DNA from: Rhipidocladum racemiflorum
Lineage: Eukaryota > Streptophyta > Magnoliopsida > Poales > Poaceae
DNA length: 64,000 nt
Reading direction: 5' to 3'
Assembly (NCBI GenBank): GCA_036346355.1
Contig: JAYEVF010000027.1
Location: forward strand, 620,001-684,000
Under the pieces are notes generated by a model that saw nothing but the letters and a program-made list of their open reading frames with translations, ran no database searches and was not told the origin of the DNA. Within the stretch, counting starts at the first letter, position 1. Each line of letters begins with the position of its first letter. This document shows positions 23,213-34,147 of the stretch, piece after piece. The position numbers and the translations under genes are program-made.

Positions 23213-24552
23213 TCATGGGGTGGAAGGCGTGAACCACGCCGCCGGCGGCCAGCTCTGATGCTTCCCGAGCTCCTCGATCTTCTCCGCCGTGCCGTCCTTG
23301 AGGCTGTACACGCCGACGTCCCGCTCGCCGACGCAGCTTCCGTCGGAATAATAGCGATTGCGCTGGTCCTTGCGCAGCGCGGCCTGCCCCAGCTTGTCAT
23401 CGGTGAAGTACACGCAGCCGACCTTGAGCTCCGGGTGCTCCTCGTCGACACGCACATCGAGTTGTTCACCCCGACGAACAGCGCGACCTCGCCGATGTCC
23501 GCCGCCTCCTTCCACCGCCCGCTCTCCTCGTCGTCGAGGATCTGCACCTTGAAGGAGCAAGTCCACCTACGCTGGCGGTATTCTTCCTTGATTTCCTTCG
23601 AGTCCTTGAGCACGACCATCAGCCGCCCGTCCGGCGACGCCGCCAGGTACTTGCGGTACAAGTGGTCGTCCTCGTTGGCCAGCCTTGACGTGACCACCTT
23701 GCTCCTGTAGTTTCCGGCGTCGGCGTCGTGCTCCCATACCTCCACGACGCCGGAGTACGTGATGGAGTAGAACCGGCCCTTGTGGTGGATGGCGTCCTCG
23801 ACGCCGTCTCGTGAGGGGGCGAGCCTCCATACGGCGTCGTCCGCCGTCGTGAAGGCCGGGGCGCCGAATTGTCTTTCCAGGATGAGCATGGCAGCGTAGC
23901 TGCCGGGGCGCGGGGAGGCGGACAGGACGACCTTGCGGTAGAACCACTGGCGCATCTGGCCGGCAGTCATCGTGAATGTCCTCGGCGGGATCGGCCCCCA
24001 GAGATCGTCGTACGGCGGGCCGCCAAACCGGATCTGCAGGAAGGGTTCCATCGTGAGACAGAAATGGTGGTCCGAGATGGGCATGTAGAGCCCCATGGTG
24101 GTGATGGCCGGCAGCGCGGCCTGCTCGGCGGTGACCGGGTTGACGAGGTTCATCCGCCCCCGCTCATCGGCCGTGACGAGCCAGCCACCCGAGGAGCCCA
24201 GGATGACGTGGTCACGCAGCGCAGGATCCGGGGCGCGCACGGTGGCGACGCGCCGGTCGGCTAGGGAGAAGAGCGTGGCGGTCTCAGGGGTTCCCCCTGG
24301 GAGGATCAGCCATGGAGCCTCTGGCTTGAACACGTGGCGGGATGCGCGGGAGACCGCGGCGAAGGCAAGGCGGTCGACGAGGCTCAGGCGGCCGTGGATG
24401 TTGGCCATCAGGTCCGGCGGGAGGTCAGGTCGATTTTGAGGCTGGGTGGCGTTGGCGGCGGGGGCTTGGCGGCGGCGGCGTCGCCGTCGCCGTCGTTGTT
24501 CTGCTCTCTGAGTCATGGTCTCGTGTTGTACACCCGGCGGCGGCGGGTGCAT
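23213..24552 (-). pseudogene. F-box / DUF295 protein gene with a C-terminal frameshift
   Basis: A minus-strand frame starts at 24552, with an alternative ATG at codon 13. It encodes a low-complexity Arg/Ala-rich N-terminus, an F-box-like segment (about residues 43-75, LPPDLMANIHGRLSLVDRLA), a beta-propeller-like middle (ILGSSGGWLVTADERGR) and a DUF295 region. Near 23440-23470 the frame is lost: the opened frame runs into Arg/Ser-rich nonsense ending at 23203, while the expected continuation (EHPELKVGCVYFTDDKLGQA) lies one frame over and stops at 23213. A single-base indel explains this, either a true mutation or a sequence error. F-box proteins are SCF ubiquitin-ligase substrate adaptors; the target is unknown. 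GC-rich and probably intronless, as is common in grasses. Confidence 0.85.
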
Positions 24553-24597
24553 GGCAGATCGGCAGGGTTGTTTTGGGGCTAGGGCATATGGCTTTCT

Positions 24598-24608
24598 GTT
24601 TTATATGG
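24598..24608 (-). promoter_or_regulatory. Candidate TATA box of the F-box/DUF295 gene
   Basis: The minus strand reads CCATATAAAAC about 45 bp upstream of the ATG at 24552, a plausible distance for a short leader. A hAT element starts only about 110 bp further upstream and may have replaced older promoter sequence. Confidence 0.45.
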
Positions 24609-25696
24609 TTGGGGTGCCTAACTGATAGCGCTCCTAATTACGATATGTAACAAAAATATCGGACGGTTTGACTGTGAGACTCATTCTCGTCAACTCCGTA
24701 TCCCTTGGTCACACCCAGGGTTTCAAAAATCGGAGATAATAGGTAGAAAATCGAGAAAATCGGTTGTATCGTTAGGGTAAAGTATTCAAAACCGTTGAGA
24801 AAACCGGTGAAATTCAAATTTGAATTAAAAAATTCAAAAAAATTAAAAAAATTGTCCAAAAGCTGGCTAAAATTAGTATTAATATGTTTTTGTCATTTGG
24901 GATAAAATTTAGATAAAAAAACGACTGTATGGTGCATTTTTTAGCTAAAACCGAATATAAATAAATTGAAAAATGAAAATCACTATTTACTATCACAGTG
25001 TTGGGCTGAGGCCCATTAGCAGACATCGGCCCATTAGCTATTTATGAGTGCTCCAGCCATTTTCCGACCAGTGTTTGCAATCATCGGCGGCAGAGAGCGC
25101 GTGATTTCCTCTCTGTTATCGCGGTTTTCTTATATAATCGGTAGGTAATCTTAGTTAACTGGAAGAAATGATGAAACCTAGTGTTTGCAACAGGGTTTAC
25201 ATTTCCTTATTTGATCCTTGGTTTGCAACATCTAAGCTATATGATTTACCAGTGTTTGCAACATCTTCGCTTGTTGTGCTATTGAATGTAGTGTAAGGTT
25301 TACAAGGGTTCATGTTAGATGTAGGATGCTACCATAGTCAGTATACATTTACTATTTTGTATCCAAGGTTTCCCGGTGCTACAAATATTAAAAATATTAA
25401 GTTGATGTAGGATGCTTGTTGTGATGTTAGCTACCACAGTCAGTATACATTGTTGCTTGTTGTGCTATTGGAAAATATGTTGGATGTTAGATATGTAGTA
25501 AATCGTATATGCTAGATGTAGTATGTTTTGAAAAATTCCTTTGTAACCTAGGATGTTGGATGTTGTAAACCTACATGCAGTATATTTGTCAAAATTGCTT
25601 GTTGTGATGTTAACTAATTATTTGTGAAAACTGCTTGTTGTCAAAATTGTTAGCATGCCAAAAAGTGATTACACCCTAACTGTTTTGCATTAACAG

Positions 25697-26029
25697 ATGT
25701 CAAACCAAAGTGACATTGTGTGGGAGCACGGTGATAAGGTAGGGATTGGTTTTCAATGCAAGTATTGTCATAAAGAGAAGAAAGAAGGCGGTGCAACGCG
25801 ACTAAAGCACCACTTGGCAGGGCGTGGTCTGAATGTCGTTTATTGCAATCAAGTTCCCAAAGAGTTTCGCGAATATTTTCAGCGTGAACTAGAGAGGATA
25901 AAGGGTAAGAGGTTGGGAAAGAGGGAGGAGAGATTCAGAAAGGAAGCAACAACTGGAGATTCGGACCCGCCGAGGAGGAGTGCATATTCAGAGTACACGG
26001 GTGATGTTGATGAGGAAGACCAACTCTAG
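25697..26029 (+). CDS. BED-type zinc-finger protein (hAT transposase N-terminus)
   Basis: The 110-codon frame starts at ATG 25697, just after an AG that could be a splice acceptor (TTAACAG). Residues 7-60 form a BED finger: DIVWEHGDKVGIGFQCKYCH with CX2C, then TRLKHHLAGRGLNVVYC with the histidines. A basic stretch and an acidic tail follow. The stop TAG at 26027-26029 is followed in the same frame by HAMDASRAEAEF, which looks like a continued transposase linker, so a Gln codon may have become a stop. BED fingers bind transposon ends; alone it could be a DNA-binding repressor or a relic. Confidence 0.7.
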   Translation: MSNQSDIVWEHGDKVGIGFQCKYCHKEKKEGGATRLKHHLAGRGLNVVYCNQVPKEFREYFQRELERIKGKRLGKREERFRKEATTGDSDPPRRSAYSEYTGDVDEEDQL

Positions 26030-26067
26030 CATGCCATGGATGCCTCCAGAGCAGAGGCAGAATTTAT

Positions 26068-26166
26068 TTGTATGTTTTATTTCATTGCGAACCAAGTGTA
26101 CACCCAACGATACCACCCGTAGCCACGGAAGTATTATTTTATTTGTATGTTTTATTTCATTGCGAC
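26068..26166. repeat. Short direct repeat inside the hAT element
   Basis: ATTTGTATGTTTTATTTCATTGCGA occurs near 26066-26090 and again near 26139-26163, about 73 bp apart, just after the BED frame. It suggests a local duplication or a deletion scar. Confidence 0.6.
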
Positions 26167-26868
26167 TTAATTTATACTACCATAATGATTATGTAGGTTG
26201 AACATGGCATATGTCTGACAATGGAAGGACGATGGAACATTCTTTTTTCGTGACAAATATTGCTTTCAAATGTCATATGCCATTCATACTGAGCTGTGAA
26301 CTTATTGGATTGATATGTAAATGGTATTTCAAACGAATTGTTATATGTTGAGGTATTACTGCTGCATTACATTTTACAACTTGAAATTGACTAAAATATA
26401 GCAAAGGTCATGCCAACAATTTGTTATATATTCCTTACATTTTTTCTGATTTTTTTGCAAGTTTACGAATTAGTTTTCTATCTCTACCGATTTTCCTGAT
26501 ATTTCCCCGATAATCGGTTCTTATCTCCCGATTTTCTTACAAAATCGACCGATTTTCCTGCGCCGTCGCTATTATACCAACCTTCGGCTTTCAAACAGCT
26601 TGATTCTAAATTTCATCCGGTTTTTCACGATTTCCTACCGATTTTCGCAGAAAATCGGTACCGGTGGATGCTCGAATTTCCATTGCAAAAAGAGAAGCTG
26701 AACCCTGGTCACACCTTTAACCCACGAGTGTCTCTCTCCGTCTCTTTCGCTGCTTCGACCAAATTATTATTATAAATTTTAATTATTTATTAAATTATTT
26801 TAGAAATAGTATGGAAGTTAATATGGTAATTTTTCTTAATTGCCTATTCTAAATTTCATAATTTAGAT

Positions 26869-29800
26869 TGTAACATCCTCAATTTCGGTCTTCAGCTAAA
26901 ATTTAATTTGAATTAATTAAATTCAAATTTTAGATTTTCCTTGGTGTTTAATTTAACCTGGCATCCCTATCCGTCCAAAATCAGAATTCAATACTCCCTC
27001 GCCCGAAAAATCAAATTTCCATTTCCCGTCAGTACCCGAAATTCCACCCGAGTTCGAAAATACTCCAAAAATGTCGAAAACTATTGCATTACGCTCCAAA
27101 TATTCTAAAAACATTTTGGAATTTTTCCCAAGATTTTTGGAAGCTCTCTGGTATTTTATCTCACGCGGCTTTCGTTTAATGCTCGCTTATTCACGAGAAT
27201 ATTCAAAACTACAAATTTCATCCAAATTTCATGAAACCAATTTTATTGGGTTCCAAATATTCCCTAATGGTTCTAGGAATTTTTTTCGGAATTTTAAGAT
27301 CATTTATGCTAATTTTTCTCTAGGGCGCTGCATTCACGTAATTCCCGGCCAACCGGAAGGCGCCACGTGGCAAGCAACAGTGTCATCTTCAAACTCCCGA
27401 TGGTGTTCTTGCCAGGGAAAAGAACAGAAGCTTTCTCCATTGCCTTCCTTCATTCAATCACTCATAACTCCTCCATTAATGCTCCAAATCGCGAACGGTC
27501 GGATCCGTTGGATTCGCGGCGACGAAACCTTTCCATCCCCCATGATCTTCAGCCCTAATTCGAGCCGGGAACGATTTAATCTACCAAAAAACCGAAATGC
27601 CTTCAAATTGCAATTACTCGGCCGTTTCAACTCCAAATGACGTGCCTCCACCTCTCAAATCTTTGTATTAGAGCCCTCTTTCCGGTGGTAGAACCCTTCT
27701 TTTGCATCTCCAACTCATTCGTCCGGGAGAGTGCAAAAAATGATGAGGAACGCCGTTTTTCGTGTTCTTCGGGTTCGTCATCATATCTCCTTCTCTGGTG
27801 AGCCGAATCCAATTCCGTTTGACCCATTGTGTTCGTGTGGTTGTCAAGATGTAAACCCCTCAATCAATTTCAGGTTTCGTCGAAGTTTGAATCCGAATTT
27901 TGGAGTTGGATCGCTTCGGCCGAACCGTCGATTTTCGTCGAATTCATCGTTTCCGGTAGTTTCTTCTTCAATTCCTTGCTATCCTATGTCCTTCTAGATG
28001 CCCTCTAGTTGATCCTTTATCCAATTGGCAGTGCCATGTTCAAATTTGTTGCAAATTTCAAAAAATTTGGGAAAATTTGGGTTCTCTGTTTTTGGCCCAT
28101 GCCGTGGCGTCTTGTGCGCGCTGCCGCTGCTGTTCGGCCAAGACGCCGCAACGCCGCCGCCCTACCGCTGCCGGCTGAAGCCGCCACGCTGGCCACTGCA
28201 GACGCGCTGGGCTGCCGCCCTTGCAGCCCGCCACTCGGCCCGGCCGCTGCCGCTTCACCTCCTCAGCGTCACTGGCCTCGCCTGCCAAGGCCAGACGCCC
28301 ACTTGGCCACGGCCACTGGCCGGCCCTACTACGCCAAGATTGAGGAGTTGCTCCTCCTCTGTTTTCCATGGCAAGGAGCATGGGGAAGAACCCCCATCTC
28401 TATGACAGTGAGGCCCCACATGTAATAGACTCAAACCAATCCAAAATTCAGGAAAAAAAAAGATTTGGAGGAATATTCCTGTGTTTTGCATTTTCCATGA
28501 TTTTCAAACTTCGGAGGCTCATAACTTTTCCGTCCGAATTCCGATTGACTCCGTTCAAATTCCTAAATTCATCTAAATTCAAGATCTGCCTGCCAGTATA
28601 AGTTTCATAATTTTTAGATTTTATTTATTTTATTGTTATTTATTTGTTGTACCTTTTTGTGCGTAGCCGAGGATCCCGCCGAGTCCGCCGACCCCGCCGC
28701 CGGACTTCAAGAGTTCAACATCCTCGCTGTGACTGAAGGCAAGTCCCTTGACGCATTTTGATCCCATGTTTGCAAACGATTTACAATATTTTATAAACAT
28801 GCATTGCTATATTTATCATCGTATGTCAAATATAGATTGTTAGTTATTCCGAATTGTGATCACCGCCTTGATTATTGTTATCCATGTTTATTTGTAACCC
28901 TAGGACACTTTGCTATGTCATTCCTAGTTTATATTATGACATTCGTTGAATAGTACGGTAGGATTGCTTAGGGCCGAAATTGATGAAAATGACCCATGGG
29001 TGGGATTATATCAAAATTTTGATTCAAGATGTGATTTAAGGATTATGGTAAAATATTTGGTACTGTTTTTGTAAAATAAAAACAAAAAAAGGATTTGGAC
29101 TTGGGCGGAGTGGAATGTCGGGTGGGTGCGGATTGAGCACTAGTCTCCAATGTGCAAGTACCGCCCCAAGTCAATTAAGGACCGACGCTTATGACTGTCC
29201 ATTCTGAGCATAATCGTACTACCACATGTCTATAATGGTACGACCTGGCTAAATAATTTGTAGAAACCTAACTTAGACTCACCAAATGGTGGAATGTGAG
29301 TGCCGGATAGAGGCAAGACTGTTTTTCTCGCACGGCGCAAGAGGGGGCTTCTATACTGGGTGGATTGAACCCTAACAGCGGTGAAACCTCAGCGGGTGGG
29401 TCGGGTTAGGTGTATACATTGTAAAGGCCTTGTCATGATCTCTCTGCCGGCACACCAACGGAAGTTTGTTAATCCGAAGGCATTAAGAGATGATCATGTC
29501 TGTGGGTAAAGTTGTACACCTCTGCAGATTTAAAACTATTCGAATAGCCGTGCCTATGGTCAAGGGCAAAGTGAAGAATGCTTTCATATTGGTAGACTTT
29601 GGTTTTGGTTTCAAAAATAAATGATGTTTTGGGATTCGGGAGTGGTTAGAACTCTCGGATGTTTGTTGGCGGATTGAGCCAACCAGGTAGATTGAACCTA
29701 TTTTATTTCATGATGGACAGAGTCATGTGTGGATAACCTTGATCTTTTAAAAATGTGACGGATAGAGCCTTTATACTAGTGATGGTGGATAGAACCCTCA

Positions 29801-30310
29801 CTGAAATATTAAATAATACAATTGTTAAAAGAATTGCCAACTTATTATTAAGTATGGTTTGATCAAACTTGGCTTTATGCAAAAGAACCATAATAAGCCC
29901 CCCTTGGAAAGCCCCACATGTGCATCCTTTTCCAGACTTGCTGAGTACTTTTGTACTCACGTTCTACGTAAACTGTTGCCATCAGAAAACTATCAGGACA
30001 CCGTTGAAGACAGTGAGTACTACGCTGAAGAGTTCGAGGAAGATCGTCGGGACATCTAATCACGTTTCTAGTCGTCGCCTGTGGTGTTATTTGGGTTTCG
30101 CTTCTTGTCGTTTTTATTCCACGGCCGTGACTCTGGTCAGGTGACCATTTGATGTAATAAGTAGCCATGTGGCTAATACTTTATATTTATGTTACAATTT
30201 CGTTATGTTCGGTAATGATACTTCACTGTTGACTGTGTGTACTAGCTACTGATCTGGGACTAGTACAAAAATACACAGGAGATTTCGGATAGCTTATCCG
30301 GGCTCTCACA
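26869..30310 (+). mobile_element. Solo LTR of a chromovirus-like family, duplication TAGAT
   Basis: Starts TGTAACATCCTCAATTTCGG and ends GGGCTCTCACA; TAGAT flanks both ends (26864-26868 and 30311-30315). At 3442 bp it has the length and internal layout of the LTRs at 2269 and 11516, but is clearly diverged and in the opposite orientation. Shared blocks include the TGGGCGG...GTACCGCCCCAAG region (29100-29170), CTACCACATGTCTATAATGG (29218-29238), CCTCTGCAGA...ATTCGAATAGCCGTG (29520-29555) and the GAGTAC-TTTT-GTACTC hairpin (29943-29958). No internal sequence remains. Confidence 0.88.
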
Positions 30311-30315
30311 TAGAT

Positions 30316-30775
30316 TGTATTTGGAAGTACAATGAATATGTCCAAATCTTCACAGAACGAGATGTATAGCATGTGAATTTTAATTGGATCAAACTGGGGC
30401 TACTGAGCCTGGTACTATTTTAAATTTTCTACCCATTTCAATTATATAAATTTGATTTTGCATCGAAAGCATCTTAAAATTTTGGTTTGTCAAATTATTT
30501 TGATGTTAGACATCATAAATCTATTAATACTAATTTTAGGAAAATTTACGATAATTTTTTTTTGCAATTTTTTTTTCAAAAATTAATTTGAATTTGAATT
30601 GGACCGGTATGTTGAACGGTTTCTATTGTTAAACTAGCTCAGTTTTGTCAATTTTGACGAAATTCGTTCAAATTTCGTCAGTTTTGTCAACCCTGGATGG
30701 GAGGCTAACTGTACTAGTGCAGCCTCTCATCCAGGAGCCAATGATGTGGACAGTGAGTCCATGGTGCGATGCGGT
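30316..30775. other. Spacer with a strong short hairpin
   Basis: Mostly AT-rich sequence without a gene. At 30692-30735, CCTGGATGGGAGGCT and AGCCTCTCATCCAGG form a 15-bp stem with one mismatch around a 14-base loop. It may be a worn terminal repeat of a small DNA transposon; no flanking duplication was found. Confidence 0.55.
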
Positions 30776-31778
30776 GTAACATTTTAATTTTTGCTTTTCT
30801 TTAAATTATTGTCTTTTGAATTTTTGTGATTTTTTTGGAATTTATTTGAATCATTTCCAATTTATTTGAAAAGTTCAAATAAAGTTTGCTATAAATATTT
30901 TATTTGAGTTTCGAATGTCTCAAAATATTTTCCAATTTTTTTGATATTTTTACTATTTATTTTGACTTAAATTAATTACTAGAATTGTATTAAATAAGAA
31001 AATCAGTAAATAGTTAAAAGGCTTTTGGGACAAAACCTACCAAAGTCCAACCTGATTCATTTCGGCCCAGTCCAACCTGCTAGCCGCGCTAGACTGCCAG
31101 GCTTAAACCCTAGCCGCCCATGCACCCGATCGTTGGGACTTGATTTGATGGATGAGTGTAACACCCCAAATTTTTATTTTTCATGAATTTAATCAAGATT
31201 TGGCACTTTGGTGAATTTTTAGAATTTTCTGGAATTTATTTGAATTTATCCCCTTTTGAAATAATTAAAGAATTTGATTTTACAAATAAATTTTTGTTGA
31301 AAATATTTTATTTGAGTCCAAAATGCTCCAAAATATTTTCTAGAATTTTTCTGGAATTTTTCTGAGTGTTTTGCTATTTTTAATGAATTAAATGAATTTC
31401 TGGGAATTTATTTGGATTATTTAATCGCTGGAAAAATCGAGTGGGTTTGTACTGTTCATCCGACCGGACCCGTGTCCAAGTCAGACTCGAGTCCGAATTC
31501 GAGCCACCGATCCTGGCCGAACTCCGCTTAATCTCCTAACTCCTCTCGATCGTCCGATCAAGATCGAATCAGCGAGATTGAGCCACGTCGCCCGAACCCA
31601 AGCCCGACTGAGCCAGCCAAGTCGCCCGAGCCAGACCCGAGCCCAAACCCCCGCACCGTTGGATCTTGATCCAACGGCTCGTGTTGAGCCACGTCACCCA
31701 GTCCGAGTCCTCGTCGGACTCCGCCGCCGCCCGCGTGTGGGCCTCGGTCTCCGCACTTTTCACGGAAGCCGAGGCCCC

Positions 31779-31787
31779 TATTTAAAG
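31779..31787 (+). promoter_or_regulatory. Candidate TATA box of LTR copy 1
   Basis: TATTTAAAG lies 622 bp inside the LTR and is followed within 20 bp by a GC-rich leader (GCGCCGCCGCCGCC) and CCCTAGC. LTR copy 2 has TATTTAATG at 45620-45628 in the same context, supporting a conserved promoter position. Confidence 0.55.
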
Positions 31788-32716
31788 CGCCGCCGCCGCC
31801 ACCGGGTTGCCGACTTCCGTGCGCACCCGTAGCCCTAGCTCACGTCGCTAGAGCCGCCGCCGTTTGCCCGCTAGAGCTCATCGTAGTTGCGCCAGGTCTC
31901 CGCCGCGGTTTTTCGTCGATTCCGCCGCCGTTGAGCTCAGATCCGGAACCACAAGGACAAGCCGCGTCAGAGGGGACCTTTCACTTCACCGGAATCGCGC
32001 CCAAGCGCCATTGTCGTGTCGCCGTCCCCGTCTCCGGTGAGCCTGCACCGCCGCAAGCCATCGCCGGACCCGAACTCCCTCAGCCGTCCGATCCAGATCC
32101 AAGGGCCCAGAATCGTCCACGTCACCCCGGTGAGATCCCACGTTCTAATCCTCTAGATCTATTTCCAACCGTTGGATCTAGATCCAATGGTTTAGATTGC
32201 GCCACGTAGCCTTAACCACACCGTGCTAGATCCAATCTCAGCCGTTGGATCTAGATCAAACGTTTTGCGTTAACCCACGTTTTAGCGTTAGATTAGATCT
32301 TGACCGTCCGATCAAGATCGAACGGTCCTTATCAGCCGGGTAGTTTCCTAACGCGTTAAGCCAGATCCGATCAGGGCCGTTGATTTTCAAATCAACGGCC
32401 GAGATCTAGCCACGCTGGCGAAGTCACCGCACTTCGGCCAGCTGGCCGCCGCCGGTCATCGGCCGACGTCACGGTGGGTCCTGCATGTCACGCCCACCAC
32501 CGCACCATGACGTCACTGGCCGACGCCACGGTGGGGATCAGCGTGGTCACCGCCCTCGGCTGAGGTCGTGGCGACGCCATCTGGCCGACGTCAGTATGGG
32601 TCCCGCGTGTCAGTGACACATGCGTCGTGGACCGGGTCCACGGTGGACCAAGCCGCACCGTGCGCCGGGTCCATGGACCCAAGGCGACGTGGCGGCTCCC
32701 GATTGGTCCACGTGTC

Positions 32717-34096
32717 ATTTTTCTCATTTTCAGCATTGATTTGCTCTAACAAGGTAACATGTTCTTTCCTAAGCAAAGTAAGCTCATTGTAAATTAAGTC
32801 ACATGATTTGCAAGCATCATCATCAGGAATCAAGGTTTTAAGTCTAGCAATTTCAGCATTAAATGACTCCACAAGAATATCATGTTTCTTAATTTTTCTA
32901 TCACGTTTGTCAAGCAATTTTCCAAGACGAGCAACAGCAATAGCTAATTCATCATAAGAAGGATCTACCTCATTGAAGTCGTTGTCTTGATCGTCCTCGG
33001 TGAAGCTATCCTTGCTGCTTGCCATGAGACACAACCCTAACAAGTCATGTTTGCTTGGAGTTGTATCGTCCTCGCTGCTCTCCGAGTCCACATCACTCAA
33101 ATTGACTTGTTCAAGAGCGGAAAGAACTCGATGAACCACTTTGCGTTTGATGAAGCTCTTCTTTTTCCTGTCGTTTGAAGGGAACTTCTTCTTCTCTTTT
33201 CTTCTGTCGTTGTCCTTCTCCTCCCATGGTGTTTTACCTGCAAGTTTAGGACAGTTTGGACGAATATGGTCGAGATCACCACACTCATAGCATCTTGGAG
33301 GATACCACCACCTCTCTTTCTCTTTCTCACATTTTGCAAAGCTTTGTTAAAGCGAGAAGAGAGTAGTGATAAGTCTTCTTCTGGGAATTGCTCAATCTGT
33401 TCATCGGTTAATGAAGACAAGAAGGATAGAGCAAAACTTGAAGCAGCACTATTATGAGATATGCTAGATTGAGATGTCAAAGCAATTGATTTATGATCAT
33501 TCTTTCTAGCAAAACATCTAATTCATGAGTTTTCAACTTAGAATAAAGAACATCTAAAGTAAGTGTACTCATGACAAGAGATTCTCTAATGGATGTAACT
33601 TTCATCTCCCAAATAGACATGTCTAAAGCACCAAGCAATTGTCTAGCATTAGCAGATCATCAAAGCTAACTCCAACAAAGACGAAGATTACTAAGAATTT
33701 TATTGAAACGCAAAAAGTCATCTAGCGACTCACCGGTTTCATCTCAAATCGCATGTATTCTTTTTTGTAAAGATCTTGACGAACCTCTTTAATAGTGTTA
33801 GAACCCTCATGGTAATCACAAAGAGATTTCCATACCTCATATGCGGATCGAAGATGAATCACACGATCGGGTCGCCACGCCCCAAGCCTTGGATGATCAA
33901 GTTGCGCGCTTTGTCGCTTGCTTCAACATGTGTGCGATTGGTGTCGTTGACGTTGTCGCTATGTGACTTCATATGGCTTGTAGATCTTCTCCCAAATTGC
34001 GAATCCCTGAGCTTGGATGAACGCCTCCATCTTGGCCTTCCAAAACTGAAAATCAACACCATTGAACACACAAGGTTTTGTCGAATAATGATCCAT
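32717..34096 (-). pseudogene. Copia gag, second partial copy
   Basis: Starts at 34096 (MDHYSTKPCVFNG, the counterpart of 39732) and runs left to the truncation at 32717. Pieces at 33097-33480 (FPEEDLSLLSSRFNKALQNV) and 32591-33139 (LGKLLDKRDRKIKKHDILVE) match the right copy residue for residue apart from frame breaks. Past 32717 the reading frame runs into LTR copy 1 sequence, giving a meaningless tail (TWTNREPPRRLGS). A first zinc knuckle (CYECGDLDHIRPNC) is at about 33244-33285 in a shifted frame. Confidence 0.8.
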
Positions 34097-34133
34097 TGAT
34101 CTAATCACCGATTAAGATAGATTAGAAAAATCT

Positions 34134-34145
34134 GCTCTGATACCA
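34134..34145 (-). other. Primer-binding site, Met tRNA (left copia unit)
   Basis: Minus strand TGGTATCAGAGC, two bases inside the LTR end at 34148. Identical to 39770-39781. Its position outside the 3' LTR shows a second internal region was joined there. Confidence 0.85.
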
Positions 34146-34147
34146 CT

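Larger units (their letters stand above)
24716..26707 (+). mobile_element. hAT-type DNA transposon carrying only a BED domain
   Basis: Perfect 8-bp target duplication GTCACACC at 24708-24715 and 26708-26715. Short terminal inverted repeats: left CAGGGTTTCA, right (reverse complement) CAGGGTTCAG. Both subterminal regions are dense in AAAATCGG / CCGATTTT motifs (24729-24770 and 26490-26660), as expected for transposase binding sites. The only coding remnant is a BED zinc-finger ORF. No DUF659 or dimerisation domain is present in the 2 kb, so it is non-autonomous. It lies upstream of the F-box/DUF295 gene. Confidence 0.88.

Noticed and set aside
23069..23710. 213-codon plus-strand frame overlapping the F-box gene
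   Set aside because: Antisense shadow of GC-rich coding sequence; no domain.
30640..30702. CGTCAGTTTTGTCAACCCTG as the right end of another hAT element
   Set aside because: No matching CAGGGTTGAC start or 8-bp duplication to the left could be found.
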